Of a stretch of DNA of 38,443 nt, positions 15,135-23,337 are shown piece after piece; positions within the stretch are counted from its first letter, which is position 1, and each line of letters starts with the position of its first letter. The stretch comes from Desulfocapsa sp. (GTDB taxonomy: Bacteria; Desulfobacterota; Desulfobulbia; Desulfobulbales; Desulfocapsaceae): the NCBI GenBank assembly GCA_022712975.1, contig JAFLJO010000035.1, positions 1 through 38,443 of the forward strand, read 5' to 3'. The notes below the pieces were generated by a model. The model ran no database searches. It was not told the origin of the DNA and saw nothing but the letters and a program-made list of their open reading frames with translations. The position numbers and the translations under genes are program-made.

Positions 15135-16742
15135 TTAAATGGATTTGTTTTTCAGCAGACTGGAAAGGCATAGAGGTATCTTGTCTCCAAGTTCTGTCGC
15201 GGTATATCCAAAACCATTTTGGTCATATAGCTTGTCACCTGCCATTCCATGGAGATATACTCCGGCCGCAGATGCCTCTTCAGGGCTTAAATTTTGACAA
15301 AGCAACGCTCCGATAATACCAGCGAGAACATCGCCCATGCCGCCCGTTGCCATACCTGGGTTGCCACTGGTATTGATATAGGTAATTCCTCCTGATGAAG
15401 TAACTATCGTTCCCGCACCTTTTAGGATCATAATACAGTCTTTACGATCTCTACTGAAAAATTTGCAGGCTGTTTCGGTGCCTTTTATCCGACTGTCCTG
15501 AAGTTTTTCGACACTGCACCCAAGGAGATGTGACATTTCTCCGGGATGAGGAGTGAAAATTCGCGGGCCGGCTGCTGGTGGCAGATTGTAACGATTTTCA
15601 GCTATGATAGTTAATGCATCCGCATCTATAACCATTGGAAGTTTTACGGTTTCATATAGGCTCAATACAAGTTCTGAAGTGGCAGGGGCTGAACCTATCC
15701 CAGGCCCTAAAATAACAGCTTTTTTCCCTTTCAGGCTTTCTTCTATAAATGCTAAATCATTATTATTTAAAAAAGACACGGATGAAGGAAGGGGAATGGT
15801 CATTGCCTCTATCAACCGACTTTCGTATATTGCATTGAGGGTATTCGGCGTGAAGAGACTGACAAGGCCTGTGCCGGTTCTCAAGGCAGCTTTTACTGCA
15901 AGAATTGCTGCCCCGGTTTTCCCTATGGAACCGGCGAGAACAGCAAGGTGTCCATGGGTTCCCTTGTGAACATTATCGACACGTTTTAATGGTGCAATTA
16001 TGGTGGCTGCTGTCTCGTTGTCGAGAAGTACGGTATTAATTTGAGCTTGATCTAAAACTTCAGGAGGGATACCAATATCTATGATATGGATTTTTCCGCA
16101 AAACTCGGGGCCATTATGAAGGACATGACCAGGTTTTTTACATCCATAGGTTGCTGTGTAATTGGCACGAACACTGTTTCCAAGGACTTTACCATTGTCA
16201 GCATTCAGTCCAGATGGGATGTCAACAGCAATTACAGGGACACTGTGAACAGAATCTGAGTAATTAATAAACTGTATACTTTCTGCAAAATGTTCTGTTA
16301 CAGGTCTGCGAATCCCTGTACCGAAAATGGCATCAACAATTGCATAACATGATCCTTGATTGATAAACTGCCTGTACAATACTGGTAGTGTCTGTACACG
16401 ATTACTTGAATTTATGATGTGGTAGGGAAGTTTTAATTTCCGGACAATGGCCATATTGGCCGCAGCATCGGAAGTAAGCTTATCGGGATCAACAAGAAAA
16501 ATGAAGATTGGCCTACAGCCTCTTTGATGAAGGTGTCTGCCAATGACCAGTCCATCACCTCCATTGTTCCCAGGTCCTATAAAGATAAGAGCAAAGGAGT
16601 TTCCGGGATCTCCGAGTTCCTGCTCCATCATTCGAACAGTACCCAGACCGGCATTCTCCATGAGAACAATTCCTGGGATATGGTATTCTTCGATTGCACT
16701 TTTGTCGATTCCACGCATTTCCGTAGCGTTTGGTAATTTCAT
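15135..16742 (-). CDS. nnr: Bifunctional NAD(P)HX epimerase / ADP-dependent dehydratase
   Basis: Repairs hydrated NADH and NADPH. The N-terminal YjeF_N epimerase domain (1-220) has the FIGPGNNGGDGLVIGRHL loop and the IPSGLNAD segment. The C-terminal ribokinase-like dehydratase domain (about 245-525) has GSIGKTGAAILA, FTPHPGEMSHLLG, ILKGAGTIV and GNPGMATGGMGDVLAGIIGALL. The fused 535-residue form is the common bacterial arrangement. It starts at ATG 16742 (MKLPNATEMRGIDKSAI). Confidence 0.96.
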   Translation of the reverse strand: MKLPNATEMRGIDKSAIEEYHIPGIVLMENAGLGTVRMMEQELGDPGNSFALIFIGPGNNGGDGLVIGRHLHQRGCRPIFIFLVDPDKLTSDAAANMAIVRKLKLPYHIINSSNRVQTLPVLYRQFINQGSCYAIVDAIFGTGIRRPVTEHFAESIQFINYSDSVHSVPVIAVDIPSGLNADNGKVLGNSVRANYTATYGCKKPGHVLHNGPEFCGKIHIIDIGIPPEVLDQAQINTVLLDNETAATIIAPLKRVDNVHKGTHGHLAVLAGSIGKTGAAILAVKAALRTGTGLVSLFTPNTLNAIYESRLIEAMTIPLPSSVSFLNNNDLAFIEESLKGKKAVILGPGIGSAPATSELVLSLYETVKLPMVIDADALTIIAENRYNLPPAAGPRIFTPHPGEMSHLLGCSVEKLQDSRIKGTETACKFFSRDRKDCIMILKGAGTIVTSSGGITYINTSGNPGMATGGMGDVLAGIIGALLCQNLSPEEASAAGVYLHGMAGDKLYDQNGFGYTATELGDKIPLCLSSLLKNKSI

Positions 16743-16894
16743 AAGGATTCTCAGGGTAAAAAAAACAGGAAAGTTCTTCCTAAAAACAATAATCTTGTCT
16801 CCACGATTATGTTAAGGTGGTTGTGGCTGACAAACGCTTAATGTTCGGAAGAAATGTTAGATGTAATAATATATTCATATAACCGAATTTTAAT

Positions 16895-16975
16895 TGTATT
16901 GATAGTATATGTATCGGAAAATTAAAGTTTCTTCGGGAACTTTTCTTACTTAAGTCGTCAGTTACTGACAACTTC
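16895..16975 (+). repeat. R2 interspersed repeat, copy b
   Basis: ATGTATCGGAAAATTAAAG, TTTCTTCGGGA and GTCAGTTACTGACAAC, aligned with copies a, c and d but without the reiterated ACCGAATACC tail. It lies 50 bases upstream of the DUF166 gene, within the 283-base gap after nnr. I see no clear promoter there. Confidence 0.6.
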
Positions 16976-17025
16976 TGCTCCTGGGGCATCATGTTTCAGG
17001 GAAACTTATTTTGGAGATATAGACA

Positions 17026-17655
17026 ATGGAGATACTTGTGTTTCAACAACAGGGATCTGGAGAACAGAAAATTGAAGGAGTGCAGCATCATGGAACCCCG
17101 ATAAGGATCACTAAAATAGTATCGATTGATGATTTTCTTCCAGACTTCATAGAAGAACCTGAAGAATTTATTGATGATGATTTTACAACAGATCTGGTGT
17201 TAAATTATTTAAAACATCCAGATCTTTCACACCACCTGATAACTATTTGTGAACAAAAGGGAATCCCTGTTGTTTCTCCAGGGAAAAAAGGTGGCGGATT
17301 TACGCCATTCACATGTTGCGGGCTCGGGAAGAGTGATAAGCTTGGTATTTATGGAGAGAAATTTGGACTTCCTGAATATAAAGTAACACTTGAACGGAAT
17401 CGAATTCTAGATATTTCTGTAGTGCGAGGCGCCCCATGTGGCGCTACGCAGGATGCTTTACAGGAATATATTGGTTGTGAGGTTGAGGATGTTTTGACAA
17501 GGCTTCCCAGGCAGGTGCAGTATTTTTGTTCTGCAGATCCCAGTGGCTTTGACCCTGTGAGTGGAAAGAGTCCTGTCCATTTTGCCGGTTATGTGCATAT
17601 TGCTGCGTTAAAGAAGGCCATTGGGGAAGCAAGGGTAGAAATTCCCATTCCTTAG
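17026..17655 (+). CDS. DUF166 family protein
   Basis: Function unknown. The 209-residue sequence matches the DUF166 pattern, known mostly from methanogenic archaea and some Desulfobacterota and at times annotated as 'thymidylate synthase' without support. Visible features are an acidic stretch at residues 43-60 (PEEFIDDDF) and a Gly/Lys loop GKKGGGFTPFTCCGLGK (about 87-103) with two adjacent Cys. A strongly conserved VRGAPCGATQDA (about 132-143) follows, then DPSGFDPVSGKSPVHFAGYVHIAALKKAI. The Cys residues could bind metal. It stands alone, with lptF converging 28 bases away. ATG 17026 has TTGGAGATA upstream. Confidence 0.75.
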   Translation: MEILVFQQQGSGEQKIEGVQHHGTPIRITKIVSIDDFLPDFIEEPEEFIDDDFTTDLVLNYLKHPDLSHHLITICEQKGIPVVSPGKKGGGFTPFTCCGLGKSDKLGIYGEKFGLPEYKVTLERNRILDISVVRGAPCGATQDALQEYIGCEVEDVLTRLPRQVQYFCSADPSGFDPVSGKSPVHFAGYVHIAALKKAIGEARVEIPIP

Positions 17656-17683
17656 TACCTGCACCCTGTAAGGAGTTACAACA

Positions 17684-18907
17684 TCAGGGTTTCTTGAAAC
17701 TATATTGTATCCTTTTCAAACCTGGAGTAATCCATTTGTCAATAATCGATGCGAAAGTATTTTTTATCGGATCAGGAATGATAGAATGTTCATTGGCAGT
17801 TTGCCTGATGAAGTAAATAGTGATAATAAAGAATATTCCGTTTGCTAACCACATGGCAGGGCCAACAGGATAGCCATTGTCCACTGCAAAATTTTTACCC
17901 ATTGTAAAAAGGATGTAGTACAGAATAAAAAAGGCGAGTCCGAGTGGCACCCCGGTAGCTCTTCTTCCTGGCCCTGCCTGCAAACCGAGGGGCATCCCAA
18001 GGAGGCTTAAAATAAAGCATCCCACAGGAAGGGCAATGCGTTTATGGTATTGTACCAGCATATCTCGTCCTTTCGCGGTATCAGGCCCAACAATTTTTAT
18101 GGATTCCTGCAATTGTGCCATGGTGAGTGAAGAAACATCCAGACGGGTAACATCTTCACCATCAAGTATTGTTGGTGGCTGTAGTGGAATATTAATCGTA
18201 TACTTTTTAAAGCTGATTATCTGTGACCTGAAATCATCTGGTCGGTGAAGGCTGCCATTCTCAAGAGTTATGGTGACCAGCATATTGTCTATCTGCGCCT
18301 CCATTGTGCCAAACTGGGCCATTGTTATGATTGGGTTTATCTGACCTCGCATGTCGGAGACCCATACATTGGTCCATTTTCCACTTTCTTTATCTATAGC
18401 TTCAACATAGATTACAAGATCTCCCAGGGCTTCTGTGAATTGATGCTCCTTAATACCTTTGTCAATTTTTTCTTTGGCCACTTGAAACATGAGTTGTTTC
18501 ATTGCTATTTCAGACTTTGGAATTAAGGTGGCTGAAAAATACCCTGCAAGGATTGCTATGACTGCAGAAACGATGATAACCGGAGGAAGCATTTGATAGA
18601 GACTGATCCCACTGGCTTTAAGGGCTGAAATTTCAGTATCTGCAGAAAGCCTGGTGAATGAAATGATTACCCCCATCATTGCTGCCATGGGGATAGAGTA
18701 GAGGAACATGTTAGGAAACAGATACAGAAAGAGACGAACAAAATCTGCAAAATTTATCTCAAGCTCAAGTACAACATTGAGAAAAGGGATGAGTTTTACC
18801 AGAAAAAAAACACTGTTAATAACTAGAAAACTGGCAAAGAAGGGTGCCAGCATTTCTGTCGCTAGGTAGCTATATAACAGTTTTGGTAATCGGGTAGGTT
18901 TTGACAT
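17684..18907 (-). CDS. lptF: LPS export permease LptF/LptG family
   Basis: Inner-membrane permease of the LptB2FG ABC transporter that extracts lipopolysaccharide from the inner membrane. The 407-residue chain has membrane segments near residues 18-45, 62-82 and 108-128, then a periplasmic jellyroll domain (about 135-270). Three C-terminal segments follow from about 287, with PVGCFILSLLGMPLGLQ. The YjgP/YjgQ family motifs ALKASGISLYQMLPP and GVPLGLAFFILYYILF are clear. F versus G cannot be settled from sequence by eye. The start codon ATG 18907 is joined directly to an R2 repeat (CCTAATG), and no ribosome-binding site is visible. Confidence 0.93.
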   Translation of the reverse strand: MSKPTRLPKLLYSYLATEMLAPFFASFLVINSVFFLVKLIPFLNVVLELEINFADFVRLFLYLFPNMFLYSIPMAAMMGVIISFTRLSADTEISALKASGISLYQMLPPVIIVSAVIAILAGYFSATLIPKSEIAMKQLMFQVAKEKIDKGIKEHQFTEALGDLVIYVEAIDKESGKWTNVWVSDMRGQINPIITMAQFGTMEAQIDNMLVTITLENGSLHRPDDFRSQIISFKKYTINIPLQPPTILDGEDVTRLDVSSLTMAQLQESIKIVGPDTAKGRDMLVQYHKRIALPVGCFILSLLGMPLGLQAGPGRRATGVPLGLAFFILYYILFTMGKNFAVDNGYPVGPAMWLANGIFFIITIYFIRQTANEHSIIPDPIKNTFASIIDKWITPGLKRIQYSFKKP

Positions 18908-19003
18908 TAGGTGTTCGGTATTAGGTATTCGGTATTAGGTGTTCGGTAATTGATAACTTACATAGGGAAAATATCCATAGAAATTTTGATTTTCCGATAC
19001 ATG
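18908..19003 (-). repeat. R2 interspersed repeat, copy c
   Basis: On the minus strand: ATGTATCGGAAAATCAAAAT, then TTATCAATTACCGAACACC and tandem TAATACCGAATACC / TAATACCGAACACC units. The last unit, ACCTAATG, supplies the lptF start codon. Three heptamer-like reiterations of ATACCGA/ACACCTA are visible. It probably replaced the native leader of lptF. Confidence 0.7.
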
Positions 19004-19037
19004 AACATATAACTATTTTTATATAGGAGATAAGAGT

Positions 19038-19205
19038 ATGCATTTATTTGAGACAGAAGAAGGTGATATCTGGGTTTGTATAACCTGTGGACGTGAACGT
19101 GAGGAAGAAATAAGAGCAAAAAAATGGGAATATATTTTTGACAAAGATGATCCTGTACTGCGCTGTAAGCTTTGTGGGGGACCAGATTATGAAATGGAAG
19201 ATTAG
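19038..19205 (+). CDS. Small zinc-ribbon protein, 55 aa
   Basis: A short gene starting ATG 19038 behind a good ribosome site (TAGGAGATAAGAGT). The 55 residues begin MHLFETEEGDIWVCITCGRE and hold two CxxC knuckles (Cys14/Cys17 and Cys43/Cys46, CKLCGGP), separated by a charged helix-like stretch (REREEEIRAKKW). This is a single rubredoxin-like or zinc-ribbon fold. It is very acidic (ends DYEMED). Function unknown; it could be a small redox or nucleic-acid partner. It lies between R2 and R3 repeats on the opposite strand to its neighbours. I do not recognise a named family. Confidence 0.7.
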   Translation: MHLFETEEGDIWVCITCGREREEEIRAKKWEYIFDKDDPVLRCKLCGGPDYEMED

Positions 19206-19232
19206 AGTCGATAGCATTTTTAGTGCGCCTAC

Positions 19233-19282
19233 CCCCCACAAGGGTACTGAAAGAGTACCGGCTTAGCGTTCAACACCGGTGT
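19233..19282 (-). repeat. R3 interspersed repeat, copy a
   Basis: The minus strand reads ACACCGGTGTTGAACGCTAA, GCCGGTACTC, TTTCAGTACCC. It shares this order with copies at 27541, 31691 and 36321. It contains the palindromes ACACCGGTGT and GGTACTCTTTCAGTACC. It fills the gap between the small zinc-ribbon gene and the M23 peptidase gene. Confidence 0.7.
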
Positions 19283-19319
19283 AAGACACTGTAGAAAAAT
19301 GTTTTTTTGCAGTGTCTTA
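19282..19319 (-). terminator. Hairpin downstream of the M23 peptidase gene
   Basis: TAAGACACTG (19282-19291) pairs perfectly with CAGTGTCTTA (19310-19319); the loop is A/T-rich. It starts 18 bases after the peptidase stop codon. Neither side has a strong T-tract, so it may protect the mRNA end or act as a weak bidirectional terminator. Confidence 0.4.
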
Positions 19320-19337
19320 AAATAAAATCCCTGCAGA

Positions 19338-20714
19338 TCAGAACTTCGCATCAGCCAATGGCCCGTCAATGGTCACATCTATCCAGCGTTGATCCCACCA
19401 TTCCTTTGGATCTACAAAAATTCCGTTAACCAGCATGGAGAAATGCAGGTGATCTCCTCCCGCCATTCCGCTGGTACCGGAATTACCCAGAACATCTCCT
19501 TTGTTGAGTATATCATCCAGGGAAATATTAATCTGGCTTAAGTGCGAATAGAGACTGAATACTCCCAGACCATGATCAAGTATCACCGAATTACCATAAA
19601 TTCCAAGATATTCGCTGAAAACAACTTTTCCTGTACCGGCGGCCTTGACTTCCGCATGCCTGGTCGAAGCAATATCCATCCCTAAATGCACCTGTTTATC
19701 AATTACTTCACCCTTGTAATAGTAGGTGCGATGATCGGCAAAATCGCCTTTTCTACTTCCTGCCATACGAAGAAAACGCCCGTCCCAAAGTTGTTTCTGC
19801 TCAGGGTTCAGGCATTGCTCGTATATCTTCTGATTGTTCGATTTTCGAATAGTGCGGTTTGAGTAGAGATATTTCTGGAGCATATCGCCTTCCATTTCGG
19901 GATAATGTTTTTCAAACTCAGGAATTTTTTTTGAGAGAAAACCATCTCCTACATAAAGTTTGTCTGTTGTATGTCTGGGATTACTTAATGAGGGAGCAAA
20001 AGATTTGCTGGTTTTGTTTCCTGAAATATCGTTTGCAAATATATATGCTTGTGAGATCTTTTCGGCAGAGTAGGGAAGGGCAATGTAGGCAATATATTTT
20101 GAATCGGATCCGTCGGTTAATGGAAAGCCGGGATGGTATTTATTATTCAACATAATACCATGCTTTACAGCGTCATCTACACTGTAAATAACAATTCCAG
20201 CTCCACCCGGTTTAATGTATCGTTCACTGTGAATTATGGAAACTTTAGGTGGTTTGGTATCTATCATAACATTATGGGACCATTCAGTGACATTTCCTTT
20301 CATTAAACCACGCAATGAATAATCAGTAGCTATTGCATGGATTACAGCTTCACCTTCTTTTAATTTCAAGGAGTTAGTGTCTATAGAAAATCTAATCTCA
20401 TCCCCGGTAGTTCCGCCTGAACCATCTTTTTGTTTTCTTGGGAAATCTTTTGTGAAAAGATCTTTTTCTTTTCCGTTCTGGACAATTACTATCTTCATTG
20501 AACGGAGACCACTCTTGGTATCACTTATGGTGAGCGTTATGTTGGTCTTTTTTCCGATATAAGCAGGAAGATCATTTCCAACAATTAATGGTTTTTCACC
20601 TTCGAAAAAGGTTAAAAAAACATACGCTCCAGCTCCCGCAAGAAGGAGAACAATTATAATATAAAAAGGAAACGGTGAACCTTTCTTTTTACGTCTGCTA
20701 TTGAATCGTGTCAT
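19338..20714 (-). CDS. Membrane-anchored M23 family metallopeptidase
   Basis: Probable peptidoglycan DD-endopeptidase or an amidase activator. It has a short basic N-terminus, one membrane anchor (about 16-37, FYIIIVLLLAGAGAYVFLTF), and a periplasmic region with Ig-like beta domains (about 45-250). The C-terminal LytM/M23 domain is at about 335-440. Zinc ligands are present: His343 and Asp347 in VHLGMD, and His422/His424 in GDHLHF. The active-site set therefore looks complete and the enzyme is probably catalytic. The 458-residue protein follows rng by 31 bases on the same strand. The strand ends at a hairpin and an R3 repeat. Confidence 0.9.
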   Translation of the reverse strand: MTRFNSRRKKKGSPFPFYIIIVLLLAGAGAYVFLTFFEGEKPLIVGNDLPAYIGKKTNITLTISDTKSGLRSMKIVIVQNGKEKDLFTKDFPRKQKDGSGGTTGDEIRFSIDTNSLKLKEGEAVIHAIATDYSLRGLMKGNVTEWSHNVMIDTKPPKVSIIHSERYIKPGGAGIVIYSVDDAVKHGIMLNNKYHPGFPLTDGSDSKYIAYIALPYSAEKISQAYIFANDISGNKTSKSFAPSLSNPRHTTDKLYVGDGFLSKKIPEFEKHYPEMEGDMLQKYLYSNRTIRKSNNQKIYEQCLNPEQKQLWDGRFLRMAGSRKGDFADHRTYYYKGEVIDKQVHLGMDIASTRHAEVKAAGTGKVVFSEYLGIYGNSVILDHGLGVFSLYSHLSQINISLDDILNKGDVLGNSGTSGMAGGDHLHFSMLVNGIFVDPKEWWDQRWIDVTIDGPLADAKF

Positions 20715-20745
20715 AGTATTTCACTGAATTTTGAAATAAAGGGAA

Positions 20746-22281
20746 TTAGTTGTCCCAGTTAATTTCGTATTTTTCGATATGAAACTTGTTATTGGCAACA
20801 ATACTTAAGCGTTTGCCGATATCATTTTCCAGCTCATTGATAACAGTTTCTTCTTCTTTAAGAAGCATGTCGGCGATACGTGGGTGAACGGTTAGGGTAA
20901 TATTTGTACTATTGTGGCGTTTTGCCCTACGTGAAATTTTACGGAATATTTCATAACATATGGTTTTGCGAGATTTGAGAACACCTTCACCTGCACAATA
21001 ATGACAAGGCTCACACATCATCTGATTTAAGTTTTCACAACTGCGTTTCCGCGTCATCTGGGTAAGGCCAAACTCAGAAAGTTTAAGGATGTTTATTCGG
21101 CTCTTATCCTTTTTTACGGCTTCTTTAAAAGAGGTGAAAAGTTCTTCCCGGTGTTCCTCTTCCCCCATATCAATAAAATCAATAATGATGATACCACCAA
21201 TATTCCGTAATCGTAACTGATAGGCGATTTCTTTGACAGCTTCCATGTTGGTCTTGAAAATTGTTTCCTCAAGATCGTTTTTCCCCACATAGCTGCCAGT
21301 ATTAACGTCTACAACAGATAAGGCTTCAGTGGTTTCAATGATGATGTATCCGCCTGAGCGGAGCCACACTTTTTTATCAAGGACTCTGCTTATTTCGACA
21401 TCAACACCATGGGTCACAAAAAGTGGGGATTCTCCCTGGTAAAATGAAATACGTTGTTGAAGTTTCGGTGCAAATGTGTGAGCAAATTTAAGTAGTTGTT
21501 CGTAGGCTTCCCGGTCGTCAAGGATAAGGTGGTGAACTTCTTCTGTGAAGTAATCACGGACAGATCGAAATGTAATGTCAAGATCTTCATAGATCATATT
21601 GGGAACAGTGGATGTTTTATTGGAAATATCCAGAATTTCATCCCACAGCAGAAGGAGGAATTCCATATCCGCTTCAAGTTCTTCCATTGTTGCATTTTCT
21701 GCAACAGTACGGACTATAAATCCAGTTCCTGCAGGACGTAAGGTCTCAATACGTTCTTTTAAGGTCTTTCGTATATCTTCGTCTTGGATTTTCCTTGATA
21801 TACCAATATGTTCAGTGAACGGCATAAAAACAAGATTCCTGCAAGGCAAGGTGATATGGCAGGTTAATCTCGCACCTTTTGTCCCAATGGGATTCTTAGC
21901 AACTTGTACCGTTATTGTTTGTCCTTCATAAAGAAGATTCTCTATACTCATATCGGGTGAGCGATTAATGTCTGTATCAGGAAGAGAAGATGAGAAAGCG
22001 AGTTTTCCGTTGGACTCTTGCCGTTTCAGCAGCCTTGCATCAAGGTCAGTATTGGAGATGTAAACATCGTCAACATAAAGAAAACCAGTTCGTTCAAGGC
22101 CAATATTGACAAATGCAGCCTGCATACCAGGGAGAACTCTTACCACCCGCCCGCGATAAATATTTCCCACAAACGCTTTTTCTGTTGGGCGTTGGAGGTG
22201 AAATTCTGCAAGTTGTCCGTTTTCAACAAGTGCTATGCGCGTTTCATAACTTGTTGTATTTATAAGTATCTCGTTGGCCAT
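20746..22281 (-). CDS. rng: Ribonuclease G
   Basis: Endoribonuclease of the RNase E/G family that processes rRNA 5' ends and degrades mRNA. The 511-residue length fits RNase G rather than RNase E, because there is no long scaffold tail. It starts MANEILINTTSYETRIALVENG. The S1 RNA-binding domain (about 35-130, GNIYRGRVVRVLPGMQAAFVNIG) is expanded by a Ser-rich insert. The catalytic DNase I-like region has SVVDVNTGSYVG and IIIDFIDMGEEEHR, holding the two metal-binding Asp. The zinc-link CEPCHYCAGEG follows, then the small domain. It is divergent from the GT2 gene; the gap holds a tandem TATTTACAA pair (22333-22350). Confidence 0.96.
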   Translation of the reverse strand: MANEILINTTSYETRIALVENGQLAEFHLQRPTEKAFVGNIYRGRVVRVLPGMQAAFVNIGLERTGFLYVDDVYISNTDLDARLLKRQESNGKLAFSSSLPDTDINRSPDMSIENLLYEGQTITVQVAKNPIGTKGARLTCHITLPCRNLVFMPFTEHIGISRKIQDEDIRKTLKERIETLRPAGTGFIVRTVAENATMEELEADMEFLLLLWDEILDISNKTSTVPNMIYEDLDITFRSVRDYFTEEVHHLILDDREAYEQLLKFAHTFAPKLQQRISFYQGESPLFVTHGVDVEISRVLDKKVWLRSGGYIIIETTEALSVVDVNTGSYVGKNDLEETIFKTNMEAVKEIAYQLRLRNIGGIIIIDFIDMGEEEHREELFTSFKEAVKKDKSRINILKLSEFGLTQMTRKRSCENLNQMMCEPCHYCAGEGVLKSRKTICYEIFRKISRRAKRHNSTNITLTVHPRIADMLLKEEETVINELENDIGKRLSIVANNKFHIEKYEINWDN

Positions 22282-22414
22282 GATGGATGTTTAATATAGG
22301 AGGCACCGCTGGGTTAATGGGTGGCTGATGTCATATTTACAATATTTACAATATACAGTAGTTTGATTTATAAATCTTCTTCTAATTCTAAAAAAAATAA
22401 GCGAAAAATCTAAG

Positions 22415-23314
22415 ATGCCAGGAATTTCTGTTATTATTCCGACCTATAATAGAGCAACTCTTCTTTTGCGTTCACTAAACTCTGTTGCACATCAAACGAA
22501 AAGCTGTGATGAGATTATTGTGGTTGATGATGGCTCAGAAGATATTACTCGTAAATGCGTACAGAGGTTTGCGGGAGAAAGCAGGGTTCCGGTTAAATAT
22601 CTGTATCAGAAAAATAAAGGGCCTGCTGCTGCAAGAAATTATGGTATTTCCGAGGCTCAATATACCTATCTTGCCTTTCTCGACTCAGACGACCACTGGC
22701 AAAAGAAAAAACTGGAATTTCAGTACCAGTCTCTAATATCCAGATCAGAGTACATGGTTTCCCATACAAAAGAACGCTGGTTACGTCGCGGGAAGCACTT
22801 GAATCAGAAAAATATTCATCAACCAGGTGATGGCGATATCTTCAAACATTGTCTACAGCTCTGTGCTGTTGGTATGTCTACAGTCATGGTTAAGCGTCAA
22901 CTTTTTGATGAGATAGGACTTTTTAATGAAAAATTACGTTGTTGTGAGGACTATGATTTATGGCTGAGAGCAAGTAGTCGTTTTCCATTTTTATTAATTG
23001 ATAGTCCGCTTACTGTCAAAGAGGGCGGCCGTGAAGATCAGGTTTCTTTTCAGTTTAGAATCGGTATGGACAAGTTACGAATTTCTGCTATTCTTGATCT
23101 CTTGCAAAAGATCCGACTTTCTGACGAACAGGCAAGGTGGACTCTTGAAGAATTGCAAAAAAAATGTCTTGTTTATGGAACCGGTTGCCTGAAATATGGA
23201 AAAACCCTTGAAAGCCGCTCCTATCTTGAGATTTCTCAGTGGGCAGAAAAATGTCTACACAATGATTTGCAATATCCCTTGAGTGTCCCCGAAAGTCCTG
23301 AACCCGTTTCTTGA
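22415..23314 (+). CDS. Family 2 glycosyltransferase
   Basis: GT-A fold transferase, 299 residues, acting on an unknown acceptor. It starts PGISVIIPTYNRATLLLRSL with no membrane segment. The UDP-sugar-binding IVVDDGS and the DxD-type LDSDDHW (about residues 90-96) are present. The acceptor-side Glu-Asp motif appears as CCEDYDLWLRAS. Family 2 members with this layout often build surface polysaccharides. Its stop overlaps a possible TTG start of the next gene, so the two may be co-translated, but no polysaccharide cluster is nearby. Confidence 0.9.
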   Translation: MPGISVIIPTYNRATLLLRSLNSVAHQTKSCDEIIVVDDGSEDITRKCVQRFAGESRVPVKYLYQKNKGPAAARNYGISEAQYTYLAFLDSDDHWQKKKLEFQYQSLISRSEYMVSHTKERWLRRGKHLNQKNIHQPGDGDIFKHCLQLCAVGMSTVMVKRQLFDEIGLFNEKLRCCEDYDLWLRASSRFPFLLIDSPLTVKEGGREDQVSFQFRIGMDKLRISAILDLLQKIRLSDEQARWTLEELQKKCLVYGTGCLKYGKTLESRSYLEISQWAEKCLHNDLQYPLSVPESPEPVS

Positions 23315-23337
23315 GAATTATGTTAACAGGTAGACCT

